Of a stretch of 64,000 nucleotides of DNA, positions 25,725 through 34,511 are shown in pieces. The DNA lies in the NCBI RefSeq assembly GCF_020149915.1, contig NZ_CP083760.1, positions 1,612,001 to 1,676,000 on the forward strand. Reading direction: 5' to 3'. The stretch's first letter is position 1, and every line of letters begins with the position of its first letter. Source of the DNA: Candidatus Sulfidibacterium hydrothermale. Its GTDB lineage: Bacteria > Bacteroidota > Bacteroidia > Bacteroidales > F082. The notes below the pieces were generated by a model. That model saw nothing but the letters and a program-made list of their open reading frames with translations. It was not told the DNA's origin and made no database searches. A program made the translations under genes and the position numbers.

Positions 25725-26849
25725 TTATTTATTTGATGATCCGGTCTTGTTTTGAGAAGCTGGTTTTTCGCTGATTTCCATGCTGATGGGAAAGTGGTCG
25801 GACAGCCGGACCGGATATTTTTTAAAGGAAAGAATATCCAGTTTTTTATCGGCAAAAAGATAATCGATGCGCAGCAGCGGCAAAGGGCCGGCGTAGGTTA
25901 CACCGGTTCCCCATCCTTTTTTTACAAAAGCATCCTGCAAAAGGGAAGCAATCCGGAAATAAGCCCGTGAAGAAGGGGTATCATTAAAATCACCACAAAC
26001 GATGACCGGATAAGGAGAAGATTGGATCGTCTGAACCAGTAATCCGGTTTGTCGTTCCCGTAAACGAAAAGCTTTTTGAATTTTGTGGTAAATATCGGCA
26101 AAATGATGCTTGACATCTTGTTTTTTCCAGGCGGCAGAAGGTGGTCCGGATAACAAATCCAGGTCGTTCTGTTTCAGGCTGATGCTGGCAAGGTGTACGT
26201 TAATAACCCGGAGCGTGTCTTTTCCGGCTACCATATCGGCATAAATGCCAAAAGTCCGGTATCCTTTGAATTTCAGTTTGTGGTGACAAAAAATTGGAAA
26301 CGGGGTTACAATAACCAGTCCGGTATTTTTGCTTCCTTTCCGGGTGTAGTAACTGTAAAAAACAGCATGTTCACTGCTGTTTTTCTGAAACAGATCGGTT
26401 TTCTTTCCGCTATATTCCTGTAAACAAAGAATATCGGGATGCTGCCGGAGCAAAAAAGTGAGAATTTTAGCTTTGATTTCTGGACGGTAAGGGGCCTCGT
26501 TTCTCCCGGCAAATCCCTGAACATTGTAGCTCAGGATTTTGTATGCTTTTTCTTTTTTCTGACCGGATGATAAATGCAGGGCAAAATTTGTTTTTAAATG
26601 CTCGTATCCTAAAAGAAGGATAACCAGGGATAATACCCACAAAAAGTTGCGGCGCAACAGCCATAAAACAACAAAAAGCAAATTGGCGATGACCAGAACC
26701 GGATAAATAAGTCCCAGCGCAGCCACGAAAGCATGCTGCGACGGAGATTCTTTTTGTGCCCAGTAGCTTAAAAGTAACATGCCGGCTGCTACCACATTCA
26801 GAATCAGAAGTGGCTCATGCAGGATGGAATGTTTTTGTGATTGGCTCAA
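25725..26849 (-). CDS. Endonuclease/exonuclease/phosphatase (EEP) family protein, membrane-anchored
   Basis: 374 residues. N-terminal membrane helices at about 15-30 and 40-80, then the EEP fold: LSYNVQGFAGRNE, DILCLQEYSGKK (metal-binding Glu), VIVCGDFNDTPSS, RIDYLFADKKL and a final SDHFPISME with the catalytic Asp-His. Family members cleave phosphodiesters in nucleic acids, lipids or sphingomyelin; this type with N-terminal helices is common next to rhomboids in Bacteroidota. The start codon is TTG (26847-26849), overlapping the stop of the rhomboid gene; no in-frame ATG fits better. Confidence 0.87.
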   Translation of the reverse strand: MSQSQKHSILHEPLLILNVVAAGMLLLSYWAQKESPSQHAFVAALGLIYPVLVIANLLFVVLWLLRRNFLWVLSLVILLLGYEHLKTNFALHLSSGQKKEKAYKILSYNVQGFAGRNEAPYRPEIKAKILTFLLRQHPDILCLQEYSGKKTDLFQKNSSEHAVFYSYYTRKGSKNTGLVIVTPFPIFCHHKLKFKGYRTFGIYADMVAGKDTLRVINVHLASISLKQNDLDLLSGPPSAAWKKQDVKHHFADIYHKIQKAFRLRERQTGLLVQTIQSSPYPVIVCGDFNDTPSSRAYFRIASLLQDAFVKKGWGTGVTYAGPLPLLRIDYLFADKKLDILSFKKYPVRLSDHFPISMEISEKPASQNKTGSSNK

Positions 26850-27775
26850 TGATTCTTTTTGCTTGATTTGAACAGTAATTCTTTTTCGGCTTTGGTGAGA
26901 CTGGCGTATCCCGAGTGGGATATTTTATCCAGAATCCGGTCGATTTCGGCCTGGGTAGCTGCTTTTTTCCGGTTGTACTCTTCGTCGGTCATCGGACGTC
27001 CCGAAGCGGGTCTTGACGTGTCAAACCGTTTATATTTTCTTTTTTGCAAGTTGATATCCGGAAAATTCAATCTGTCGAACAGGCTGAAAAGGTCTTTTCC
27101 GTTACGTAATGACAGTGCCCACAAAAAGCCGTACAAAGCACCGCCAAGGTGGGCAATGTGTCCGCCCGGATTATCTGATGGAATGCTTAAGATATCCAGT
27201 AAGACAAAAGCAATGGCCAGCCATTTCAGTTTAACCCTTCCCAGCAGAAATAATTGCACGGTGTAGTTGGGAACATAAGTGGAAATGGCCACGATGATGG
27301 CCAGAATGGATGCCGATGCTCCTAATGCTACTGCATTTTGACGTATTGAAGTGAAAACCGGAAAAATATTAAAGGCAGCGACAAAGAAAAACGCTCCGGC
27401 CAGTCCGCCAAGAATGTAAGTCTTTAGCAGCTTGCGCTGGCTCAGGTATTCGGTGAATAAAATGCCGCCGAAGTAAAGCATGATCATGTTAAAAAGCCAG
27501 TGGAACAGTCCTTCGTGCAGGAACATGTAAGTAAAGACAGTCCAGGGCATAAGGGCCAGTTTGTGCAAATCGGACGGCAGGGCCAGAAAACTACCGAGAA
27601 CCGTTAGCCCGTAAGGCCCGTGTATGCCAAAAAGCCAGGTGAAAAGATGAACGACTGCCGTCAGTAAAAAAATGGCCGTATTGATCAGTATCAGTCGCGA
27701 CAGTACATTCCTGCCGAAAAAAATACTTTTAATCCATTCATTCCGTCTGCCGGGTTGTTGATAATATCCGTACAT
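26846..27775 (-). CDS. Rhomboid family intramembrane serine protease (second of two)
   Basis: 309 residues with six or so membrane helices. Active-site Ser in ALGASASILAIIVA (GxSA form) and catalytic His in GHIAHLGGALYGFLWAL. The loop-1 region FTYMFLHEGLFHWLFNMIML carries the conserved HxxxxHxxxNM pattern. A soluble basic tail of about 90 residues contains RPASGRPMTDEEYNRKK. It would cleave membrane-spanning substrates within the bilayer. It lies 15 nt after the first rhomboid and overlaps the EEP gene by 4 nt. Confidence 0.9.
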   Translation of the reverse strand: MYGYYQQPGRRNEWIKSIFFGRNVLSRLILINTAIFLLTAVVHLFTWLFGIHGPYGLTVLGSFLALPSDLHKLALMPWTVFTYMFLHEGLFHWLFNMIMLYFGGILFTEYLSQRKLLKTYILGGLAGAFFFVAAFNIFPVFTSIRQNAVALGASASILAIIVAISTYVPNYTVQLFLLGRVKLKWLAIAFVLLDILSIPSDNPGGHIAHLGGALYGFLWALSLRNGKDLFSLFDRLNFPDINLQKRKYKRFDTSRPASGRPMTDEEYNRKKAATQAEIDRILDKISHSGYASLTKAEKELLFKSSKKNH

Positions 27776-27790
27776 CTCCTTTTGTTTTTG

Positions 27791-28654
27791 TTACATATTC
27801 GGACCAAAAAGATGTCCTTTCTTTTTCCAGTACAAGATAATCAATAATCCTACCAGCATGCCGCCCACATGGGCAAAATGTGCCACATTGTCGCCCGGCC
27901 GGTTGCTGATGCCGGAAAAAAGTTCCAAAAGGCCATAGCCAATAACAAACCATTTGGCTTTGATAGGGATGGCAAAATAGAGATAAATGAGCGTGTTGGG
28001 GAACATCATTCCAAAAGCAAGCAGTAAACCGAAAATAGCTCCTGAAGCACCGATGACGACCATTTGGTTCAGCATTTCTTCTTTGTAAGTCGATAAAAAG
28101 CTGATGATTTGCTGAATGTTAGCAGGGCCTGCAGAACCGGCAGCCAATAAATCCACATTATGATTGAAAAGGTTGATGTCGCTTTGTGATAAGGTGGTGG
28201 TGAGTGCATTCAGATGGAAACTGTAATGCTGGAAATAAGCTTCAATTCCCTGTACCGTAGGATGGGCAATGATGGCATTCAGCATGTCCAGATTACCGCG
28301 AAGTTCAAAATGGATCCAAAAGATGTAAACCACTGCCGAACCTAATCCGGTCAGGAGATAAAACACCAGGAATTTTTTTCCGCCCCAGACATTTTCAATG
28401 ACGTTACCAAACATCCACAAGGCAAACATGTTAAAGAAAATGTGAGCCCATCCGCCATGCATGAACATGTAGGTGACGAACTGGTAAATTCTAAATCCGG
28501 GAGCCCCCGGATAATGTAAACCGAGGATACTGATAAGATCAATTCCGTATTTGGCCAAAGCCAGTGTGGCCAGAAAAAACAATCCGTTAATGATCAGCAG
28601 GTTTTTGACCACGGGGGGCAAAATCCTGAAACCTGTCGGGCTGTATTGTTGCAT
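27791..28654 (-). CDS. Rhomboid family intramembrane serine protease (first of two)
   Basis: 287 residues. The catalytic Ser lies in VVIGASGAIFGLLLAFG and the His in NVAHFAHVGGMLVGLLI; the HGGWAHIFFNMFALWMFG loop is typical. A long inserted segment between the first helices (about 105-165, with several Asn and His) is not part of the core fold. No long soluble tail, in contrast to its neighbour. It starts 26 nt after mutL. Rhomboid pairs beside mutL are common in this phylum, so the arrangement is conserved but functionally unexplained. Confidence 0.9.
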   Translation of the reverse strand: MQQYSPTGFRILPPVVKNLLIINGLFFLATLALAKYGIDLISILGLHYPGAPGFRIYQFVTYMFMHGGWAHIFFNMFALWMFGNVIENVWGGKKFLVFYLLTGLGSAVVYIFWIHFELRGNLDMLNAIIAHPTVQGIEAYFQHYSFHLNALTTTLSQSDINLFNHNVDLLAAGSAGPANIQQIISFLSTYKEEMLNQMVVIGASGAIFGLLLAFGMMFPNTLIYLYFAIPIKAKWFVIGYGLLELFSGISNRPGDNVAHFAHVGGMLVGLLIILYWKKKGHLFGPNM

Positions 28655-28680
28655 CGTTTTCTTGTTTTTAAATTAAAAAA

Positions 28681-30495
28681 TTACCCTTTCAAAAACTGTT
28701 CCAGCTTTTCCATCGGAATAATGGAAAGGGTTTTGCTTCCGTCCGGAGCCTGTTCAGGCAGCTGACAAAGGAAAAGTTTATTGAATAAATCGGCCATTTG
28801 CTCATTGTTAAGAATGGTGCCGTATCGTATAGCCAGTTGTGTGGCCATGGTACGTGCCATCCGGATGTGGATGTCTCTGCCCGGTTTTCCGCTTTCTTTT
28901 TTAAAATCTTCGATGATTCTTTCCAGTGTTTCTCCGGTTTTGCTGCTGTCGAAGTTTTCCGGAATTCCTTTAACCACAATCCGGTTGGTGCCGAAACTTT
29001 CCCACATGAATCCCAGCTGTTCCAGTTCGGTTCTGAGTTCTTTCAGGATAGAGATGTCACCGGCAGAAAAGTGAAAATCCTGGGGAAAGAGTTGTTGCTG
29101 TGATGCCGGTTTTTGTCCTTGCAGCTGTTCCAGAAAAAATTCATACAAAATACGTTGATGGGCCCGGTTCTGGTCGATGAGCATCAGCCCGGATTTTACA
29201 TTGCAGACAATGAATTTTTTATGAACCTGAAAGAAGGTTTCAGCCTGTGGGCCAGCCATTCCCGGTAATTCTGTCTGGGTTTCTTCCGGGTTTTCTGCCG
29301 GGATATCCGGCTGAAAAATTTGTTCCCATTGCTGGTGCTCTTTTTTAAAAGCATGGGGTGTTGCCGGTTGGCCGGAAGATTTTTGCTCGAATGGATTATA
29401 ATCCGGGTTGTAATGTACAGAAGGAGGCGTAACCTTTTCACCTGCGGGCATGCCCAAGGCGGTATTGATTTCGGGGTCCATGTCAAAATCAATGGTGGGC
29501 GTCAGGTTGTGCATGCCGATAGATTTTTTTACTGCTGCATGCAAAACGGCATAAACATAGCGTGCATCCTTGAAATTAACTTCGGTTTTGGTGGGATGAA
29601 TGTTGACATCAATATCAGCGGGATCCACTTCAAGGTGGATAAAATACGACGGGAACGTATCGGCCGGCAACAGTTCGCTGAAAGCATTGGTTACCGCGTG
29701 ATTCAGATACGAGTGCTTAATAAACCGGTGATTGACAAAAAAATATTGTTCACCCCGGGTTCTTTTGGCAAACTGGGGTTTTACAATAAAACCTTTGATG
29801 GAAAGCAAATCTGTTTTTTGTTCTACCGGCAGCAGGCGCTGGTCGTAAGCTTTGCCAAAAATGCCCACAATCCTTGATTTTTCAGAAGAACGGGGAAGCT
29901 TGTATATTAGTTTGTTGTTGTGTGTCAATGAAAAAGCAATATCGGGCCGGATTAAAGCCACACGGTGAAACTCTTCCATGATGTGCCGTGTTTCAGCCTG
30001 ATCGGATTTTAAAAAATTGCGTCGGGCCGGGACATTAAAAAAGAGATTTTTTACGGCAATGGTTGTTCCGGCTTTACAGGGACAGGGTTCCTGACTGATG
30101 ACTTTAGAGCCTTCGATACGAAGACAAGTTCCCAGTTCGGCATCATGAGGCCGGCTTTTGGCTTCGACATGGGCCACGGCGGCAATGGAGGCCATGGCTT
30201 CGCCACGGAAACCCAGGGTGTGAATAGCGAAGAGATCTTCTGCTTTTTGTATCTTGGAAGTGGCGTGTCGTTCAAAACACATGCGGATATCCACTGCCGA
30301 CATGCCACAGCCGTTGTCGGTTACCTGGATCAGTGTTTTTCCGGCATCTTTTATGAGTACATCGATTTCGGTAGCGCCGGCATCCACTGCATTTTCCAAC
30401 AGCTCTTTTAAAGCCGATGCCGGACGTTGAATGACTTCGCCTGCTGCAATTTGGTTGGCTACCGCATCGGGAAGAAGTTTGATAATATTCGACAT
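28681..30495 (-). CDS. mutL: DNA mismatch repair protein MutL
   Basis: 604 residues. The GHKL ATPase domain is complete: AAGEVIQRPASALKELLENAVDAG, DNGCGM (60-65) and GFRGEAMASI (95-104). The linker is about residues 330-415. The C-terminal domain carries DQNRAHQRILYE where endonuclease-type MutL has DQHA-x2-E-x4-E, and its end reads LPEQAPDGSKTL without the C-x-H-G metal motif. Inference: it may lack intrinsic nicking activity, as in E. coli MutL. The length is normal for the family. Confidence 0.96.
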   Translation of the reverse strand: MSNIIKLLPDAVANQIAAGEVIQRPASALKELLENAVDAGATEIDVLIKDAGKTLIQVTDNGCGMSAVDIRMCFERHATSKIQKAEDLFAIHTLGFRGEAMASIAAVAHVEAKSRPHDAELGTCLRIEGSKVISQEPCPCKAGTTIAVKNLFFNVPARRNFLKSDQAETRHIMEEFHRVALIRPDIAFSLTHNNKLIYKLPRSSEKSRIVGIFGKAYDQRLLPVEQKTDLLSIKGFIVKPQFAKRTRGEQYFFVNHRFIKHSYLNHAVTNAFSELLPADTFPSYFIHLEVDPADIDVNIHPTKTEVNFKDARYVYAVLHAAVKKSIGMHNLTPTIDFDMDPEINTALGMPAGEKVTPPSVHYNPDYNPFEQKSSGQPATPHAFKKEHQQWEQIFQPDIPAENPEETQTELPGMAGPQAETFFQVHKKFIVCNVKSGLMLIDQNRAHQRILYEFFLEQLQGQKPASQQQLFPQDFHFSAGDISILKELRTELEQLGFMWESFGTNRIVVKGIPENFDSSKTGETLERIIEDFKKESGKPGRDIHIRMARTMATQLAIRYGTILNNEQMADLFNKLFLCQLPEQAPDGSKTLSIIPMEKLEQFLKG

Positions 30496-30506
30496 AGGGG
30501 ATGAGC

Positions 30507-30821
30507 TTATTTGGAAACCACGCCAAACAGTGCCAGGAAATTTTCGATCAGATGGGTAAAAAGGATGACATAAATGCTACCAAAAATGAATACGGCATAT
30601 ACAAAATAGGTAATTAGCCGGGTGGCCCGGGCATTGGACGGATCGGTAGGATGCACCCATCGGTGCGACATCTTCAGGCGCAATTGCTCTTCTTTGCTCA
30701 GGTTAGAATCGTAACCCAGTTCGGCTTTGCGGCGTTCCCATTCTTCTTTTTTGGGATCGAAATGGCGTGGTTGATAGCTAAACCGTTTGGGTTTTGGGGT
30801 TTTGAAAAAAACTATACGCAT
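30507..30821 (-). CDS. Small membrane protein of unknown function upstream of mutL
   Basis: 104 residues from the ATG at 30819-30821. Residues 1-65 are charged (FDPKKEEWERRKAELGYDSNLSKEEQ); the C-terminal part carries one or two membrane helices (TYFVYAVFIFGSIYVILFTH and LIENFLALFG). A longer frame reaching into the GC-rich segment upstream is rejected, since this ATG sits 20 nt after a -7 box. It is the first gene of the operon that continues into mutL (11-nt gap). No family recognised. Confidence 0.78.
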   Translation of the reverse strand: MRIVFFKTPKPKRFSYQPRHFDPKKEEWERRKAELGYDSNLSKEEQLRLKMSHRWVHPTDPSNARATRLITYFVYAVFIFGSIYVILFTHLIENFLALFGVVSK

Positions 30822-30840
30822 GTTGATATCCTTTTGGGGG

Positions 30841-30871
30841 CAAAGATACGGAATTTTAAAGGGGATGGCAA
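30841..30871 (-). promoter_or_regulatory. Promoter of the mutL-rhomboid operon
   Basis: On the minus strand TTG (30869-30871) lies 20 nt before TATCTTTG (30841-30848), matching the Bacteroidota -33/-7 consensus. Transcription would start near 30835, about a dozen nt before the ATG of the small membrane protein. This supports the 104-residue start chosen for that gene. Confidence 0.72.
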
Positions 30872-30884
30872 TTTTTTGCTTTTT

Positions 30885-31060
30885 GGCTGTCAGCGTGAGG
30901 GGGTGCAGCGGCAGCCCGGCGCCGGGCACGCCGAATGGAAACCGGCGGAAACGGGGCGACCGAAGGAAGCCCCCGGAGACGCCCGGATTGACACGGTGTG
31001 CCCTGTGCCGGCTATAGCGGAACACCCGGCCCCGCCCGGCGGGGACACGCCCGCTTTTTT
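30885..31060 (+). ncRNA. GC-rich structured intergenic island, possible non-coding RNA
   Basis: About 175 nt that are clearly far richer in G and C than anything around. It contains perfect palindromes (GCCCGGCGCCGGGC at 30914-30927; CCCCG/CGGGG at 31030-31044) and ends in a terminator hairpin with a T-run (31039-31060) when read on the plus strand. It lies between divergent operons that each have their own promoter, so it is not needed as a leader of either. Open frames through it encode only Arg/Pro/Gly-rich nonsense. It may be an RNA gene or a dispersed repeat. Confidence 0.45.
31039..31060 (+). terminator. Intrinsic terminator at the end of the GC-rich island
   Basis: Stem GCGGG (31039-31043) / CCCGC (31050-31054), a 6-nt loop and T6 (31055-31060). 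It reads on the plus strand, where no protein gene precedes it for 30 kb, so it would end a transcript made within the GC-rich island. Confidence 0.6.
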
Positions 31061-31118
31061 GTGAATATTATTTTAAATGCGTCTTTCGTCGGGATGTGTT
31101 AAAATCGGGAAAAAACCT

Positions 31119-31126
31119 TAATTTTG
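31119..31126 (+). promoter_or_regulatory. -7 promoter box of the DUF4301 gene
   Basis: TAATTTTG fits the TAnnTTTG box and lies 26 nt before the ATG at 31153. The -33 position shows only a TGTT (ends 31100), so the match is partial. It lies downstream of the terminator at 31060, which separates this gene from the GC-rich island. Confidence 0.5.
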
Positions 31127-31152
31127 TTGTCTAAACCCAAAAGCACATCTTT

Positions 31153-32706
31153 ATGTTTTCTGAAAAAGATCTTCAGCAAATGCAGGCGAAAGGGATTTCT
31201 CCTGAAACGGTTGAACAGCAAATCGAACGTTTTAAAACCGGCTTTCCGTTTATTCGCCTTGACGGTCCGGCTACCGCCGGAAACGGGATTTCGGTTTTCG
31301 ACGAAAAACAGGTAAAAGCACTGGAAGAAAATTTTGACCGCGATAAAGACGATTATGAAATATTGAAATTTGTTCCGGCGTCGGGGGCTGCCAGCCGGAT
31401 GTTTAAAAAACTGTTTGCTTTCAGGCAGTCGTTTACCGGCAGCGAAGAACAAATAAAAGCGCTGGAACAGGAAGATGATTTGCAGAGTGTCGGTTATTTC
31501 TTTAAAAATCTTGAAAAATTTGCGTTTTACGAGCTGCTTTGCGAAGCGTTGAAAAAAGATGGGCTGGACATGGAAATGCTCCGGAAGCAGAAAGATTACA
31601 ACACGATTTTGGATTATCTGCTGACGGATAAAGGGCTGGGCTACGGACGGTTGCCCAAGGCGCTGCTGCATTTTCATCTTTATCCCGACGGGCCGCGCCG
31701 GGCTTTTGAAGAGCATTTGGTGGAAGCCGCGCATTATGCCGCCGATAAAAACGGCGTGGCGCGGGTGCATTTTACTGTTTCGCCCGAACATCAGCAGGAA
31801 TTTGAAGAAGCCATTGAAGCGGTACGGGAAAAATATGAAAAGCGATATGATGTGCGTTTTGACGTTACTTTTTCGCAACAAAAACCCTCAACGGATACGA
31901 TAGCGGTGGACATGGACAACCGGCCGTTCAGGAACGAAGACGGCAGCCTGTTGTTCCGGCCGGGCGGACACGGTGCTTTGATTGAAAACCTGAACGACCT
32001 GAAGGGAGAAATTATTTTTATAAAAAATATTGACAATATCGTTCCCGACCGGCTTCGCGATACCACTTATCTGTACAAAAAAGTTATCGGGGGACTGCTT
32101 TTCCGGTTGCAGGAAAAAACCTTTGAATATCTTGACATGCTGGAAGACGGAAATCTTACCGGTGACGAAGTGGAAGCGATAAAAACGTTTGCCCGCGATG
32201 AGCTGAACATTTTTATTCCGCCGGCTTATGAAGGATATGATAAAATGGAAAAAATTGATTTTCTTTTCGGGAAACTCAATCGTCCGATGCGGGTGGCCGG
32301 CATGGTGAAAAACGAAGGCGAACCCGGCGGCGGTCCTTTTTGGGTGCTTAACGACAATGATGAGCGTTCGTTGCAGATTGTTGAATCGTCGCAAATTAAT
32401 TTTGATGACCCTGAACAAAAAGCCATGGTGTCGCAGGCTACCCATTTTAATCCGGTGGATTTGGTGTGCGGTGTACGGAATTTCAAAGGCGAACCTTTCG
32501 ATTTGCGGGATTTTGTAGATCCGCAAACCGGATTTATTTCCATTAAATCAAAAGACGGTCGCGACCTGAAAGCCCAGGAACTGCCCGGATTGTGGAATGG
32601 TGCCATGGCCGACTGGATTACCCTTTTTGTGGAGGTTCCTTTGATTACTTTTAACCCTGTGAAAACCATTAACGATTTGTTGCGTCCGCAACATCAACCC
32701 CATTAA
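31153..32706 (+). CDS. DUF4301 family protein
   Basis: 517 residues, matching the DUF4301 family found almost only in Bacteroidota. Near residue 75 KFVPASGAASRMFKKL resembles the nucleotide-binding loop of sugar-nucleotidyltransferases (GxxxR). Later blocks include GLGYGRLPKALLHFH, TFSQQKPSTDTIAVD, EDGSLLFRPGGHGALIENLN and the conserved IKNIDNIVPD. These fit a nucleotidyltransferase-like fold, but the reaction has not been established to my knowledge. No signal peptide. The ABC permease starts 2 nt after its stop. Confidence 0.9.
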   Translation: MFSEKDLQQMQAKGISPETVEQQIERFKTGFPFIRLDGPATAGNGISVFDEKQVKALEENFDRDKDDYEILKFVPASGAASRMFKKLFAFRQSFTGSEEQIKALEQEDDLQSVGYFFKNLEKFAFYELLCEALKKDGLDMEMLRKQKDYNTILDYLLTDKGLGYGRLPKALLHFHLYPDGPRRAFEEHLVEAAHYAADKNGVARVHFTVSPEHQQEFEEAIEAVREKYEKRYDVRFDVTFSQQKPSTDTIAVDMDNRPFRNEDGSLLFRPGGHGALIENLNDLKGEIIFIKNIDNIVPDRLRDTTYLYKKVIGGLLFRLQEKTFEYLDMLEDGNLTGDEVEAIKTFARDELNIFIPPAYEGYDKMEKIDFLFGKLNRPMRVAGMVKNEGEPGGGPFWVLNDNDERSLQIVESSQINFDDPEQKAMVSQATHFNPVDLVCGVRNFKGEPFDLRDFVDPQTGFISIKSKDGRDLKAQELPGLWNGAMADWITLFVEVPLITFNPVKTINDLLRPQHQPH

Positions 32707-32708
32707 TT

Positions 32709-34190
32709 ATGATTAAACAATTTATTTATCTGCAAATCCGGCGGGTAACCCGCTCGTCGTTTTGGCAGAAAAACCTGGCGCTCGGTATTATTACGGGGAT
32801 TTTTGTGGCCATTATTTTGCTTGAATTATTGGCAGTGGGAATTTTTCTCGGCGATATCCTGAGCAAAGCTTCCAAAGGAACGCCGCCGGTGCAAATGCTG
32901 GACAAAGTGTTGATTTATTATTTTATGGTGGTTTTTGCCATCCGGTTTTTTATTCAGGATTTGCCCACCATGGAAATTACACCTTTGCTGACTTTGCCGG
33001 TAAAGCGAAGACAGATTAGTTTGTTTTTGAATTACCGTTCGCTGCTTTCGTTTTTTAACTTTTTGCCGTTTTTTCTTTTTCTGCCGTTTACGTTAAATTA
33101 CTTATCTGCTCATTATCCGTTGTCTGCCGCTTTTTTCTGGTTTGCCGCTATCTTTTTGTTTGAGTTGGGCTCTAATTTTTTGGTCATTCGCATCAAACGG
33201 CAAACGACGGTAAAGCCGGCGGCTGTTTTGGCGGTTTTTGGCGCAGCACTTGTCATTGTATTGCTGGAGAAATTTCATATTTTTTCATTTTCGGTACTCT
33301 CTTCGTGGTATTTTGATCATCTCTTGCATCAGCCGTTTTGGATTTTGTTACCGGCGGCGTTGCTGTTGCTGTTTTTTGCTGAAAGCTATCGGTATATTAA
33401 ACGGAACAGCTATTTGGAAGATTTCAGCCGGAAGAAAAGACATACTGACCGGGTGAGCAGCCGTTTGGAAGGATTGGAAAAACATGGTAAAATCGGGGCG
33501 ATGATTTTGAAAGAAGTCCGGTTGCTATTGCGCAATAAACGGTCGAAACAGATGATTTTCTATGCGTTGCCACTGGGACTGTTATACGGATTGATTTTCT
33601 ATCCCAATAAGCAAAACCAAAGTCAGGATATGGTGCTGGCTTTTGTGGGGATTTTTGTTACCGGCATCTTTTTAATTACGTACGGACAGTATATTTTGGC
33701 CTGGGAAAGCCGCCATTTCGACTTTATTCTTACTTCTAACGTGTCTTGGGAAGAATTTTTCAGGGCAAAGTATTATTTGATGGTCATCCCGACGATTGTG
33801 ACTTATGTGCTGAGTATTCCGTATGTTTATTTTGGCGTGAATATTTTGGCTATCAATACGGCCATGTTTCTTTACAACGTGGGGGTAAATGGCCCGCTGC
33901 TCTTGTTTATGGCGTCTTTTAACCGCAAGCGGATGGAGCTCGACCGGGGACAAATGATGAATTATCAGGGCGTAGGTCTTAATAACTTTCTGAATATCAT
34001 TCCGTTGATTTTGGTTCCTTCGTTGTTGTTTTTGCTGCTTTCTTCTTTCTGGGGACATACAGTAGCTTTGTTGCTGATTGCGTTGATGGGGATTTCCGGC
34101 GTGTTGTTTCATGGCGTACTGATTCGTCGGGCTGCCCGCTTTTTTATGAAAAACCGGTACAAGATTGCCGAAGGATACCGGAGCAGTTAG
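32709..34190 (+). CDS. ABC transporter permease (DUF5687 family)
   Basis: 493 residues with about 10-12 membrane helices and no ATPase domain. The start MIKQFIYLQIRRVTRSSFWQKN and the region LLRNKRSKQMIFYALPLGLLYG fit the DUF5687 permease family of Bacteroidota. The partner ATPase is 321 nt downstream on the same strand, separated by a repeat-rich spacer. The substrate is unknown; exporters of this type often move lipids, peptides or antibiotics. Confidence 0.88.
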   Translation: MIKQFIYLQIRRVTRSSFWQKNLALGIITGIFVAIILLELLAVGIFLGDILSKASKGTPPVQMLDKVLIYYFMVVFAIRFFIQDLPTMEITPLLTLPVKRRQISLFLNYRSLLSFFNFLPFFLFLPFTLNYLSAHYPLSAAFFWFAAIFLFELGSNFLVIRIKRQTTVKPAAVLAVFGAALVIVLLEKFHIFSFSVLSSWYFDHLLHQPFWILLPAALLLLFFAESYRYIKRNSYLEDFSRKKRHTDRVSSRLEGLEKHGKIGAMILKEVRLLLRNKRSKQMIFYALPLGLLYGLIFYPNKQNQSQDMVLAFVGIFVTGIFLITYGQYILAWESRHFDFILTSNVSWEEFFRAKYYLMVIPTIVTYVLSIPYVYFGVNILAINTAMFLYNVGVNGPLLLFMASFNRKRMELDRGQMMNYQGVGLNNFLNIIPLILVPSLLFLLLSSFWGHTVALLLIALMGISGVLFHGVLIRRAARFFMKNRYKIAEGYRSS

Positions 34191-34469
34191 GATGTGAGGA
34201 TGTTTGGATGTGAGATGTAAGATGTTTGATGATGATGTTTGGATGTGGGATGTTGAGTGTAGAATGATGAACGATAAATGTAGAATGATGAACCGGTGAA
34301 TAGGAAAAAGTCCATTAGTCATTGGTTGATTTTAAGTAGTTTAGCGTTTGACGTTTAATGCTTGATATTTTTTGTGATTTGATTTTTTGGGGGTTCGTTT
34401 GCGATTTGTTTTTTGGGAATTTGGGATTTCCCATTTTAGGCACTTTAAACTTTAGGCACTTGAAGTACT
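34191..34469. repeat. Repeat-rich spacer, left copy flanking the ABC ATPase gene
   Basis: The gap holds first an imperfect short tandem array of GATGTTTGGATGTG-like units (34191-34257), then a TGTAGAATGATGAACCGGTGAAT block, and finally a 55-nt unit (34415-34469) that is repeated exactly at 35563-35617 on the other side of the ATPase gene. No gene is visible. A related degenerate unit lies at about 35935-35990. Confidence 0.8.
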
Positions 34470-34511
34470 GGAAATGTTTGTTTTTAGGTTAGAAAATGAA
34501 TTTTGTTGATT

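Noticed and set aside
30822-31025. N-terminal extension of the small membrane protein into the GC-rich island
   Set aside because: The added residues are Arg/Pro-rich with no family features, and a -33/-7 promoter (30841-30871) lies inside this stretch, so the ATG at 30821 is the better start.
31099-31881. Long minus-strand open frame opposite the DUF4301 gene
   Set aside because: It is antisense to a well-supported gene, and its product is Phe/Arg/Lys-rich with no family pattern.
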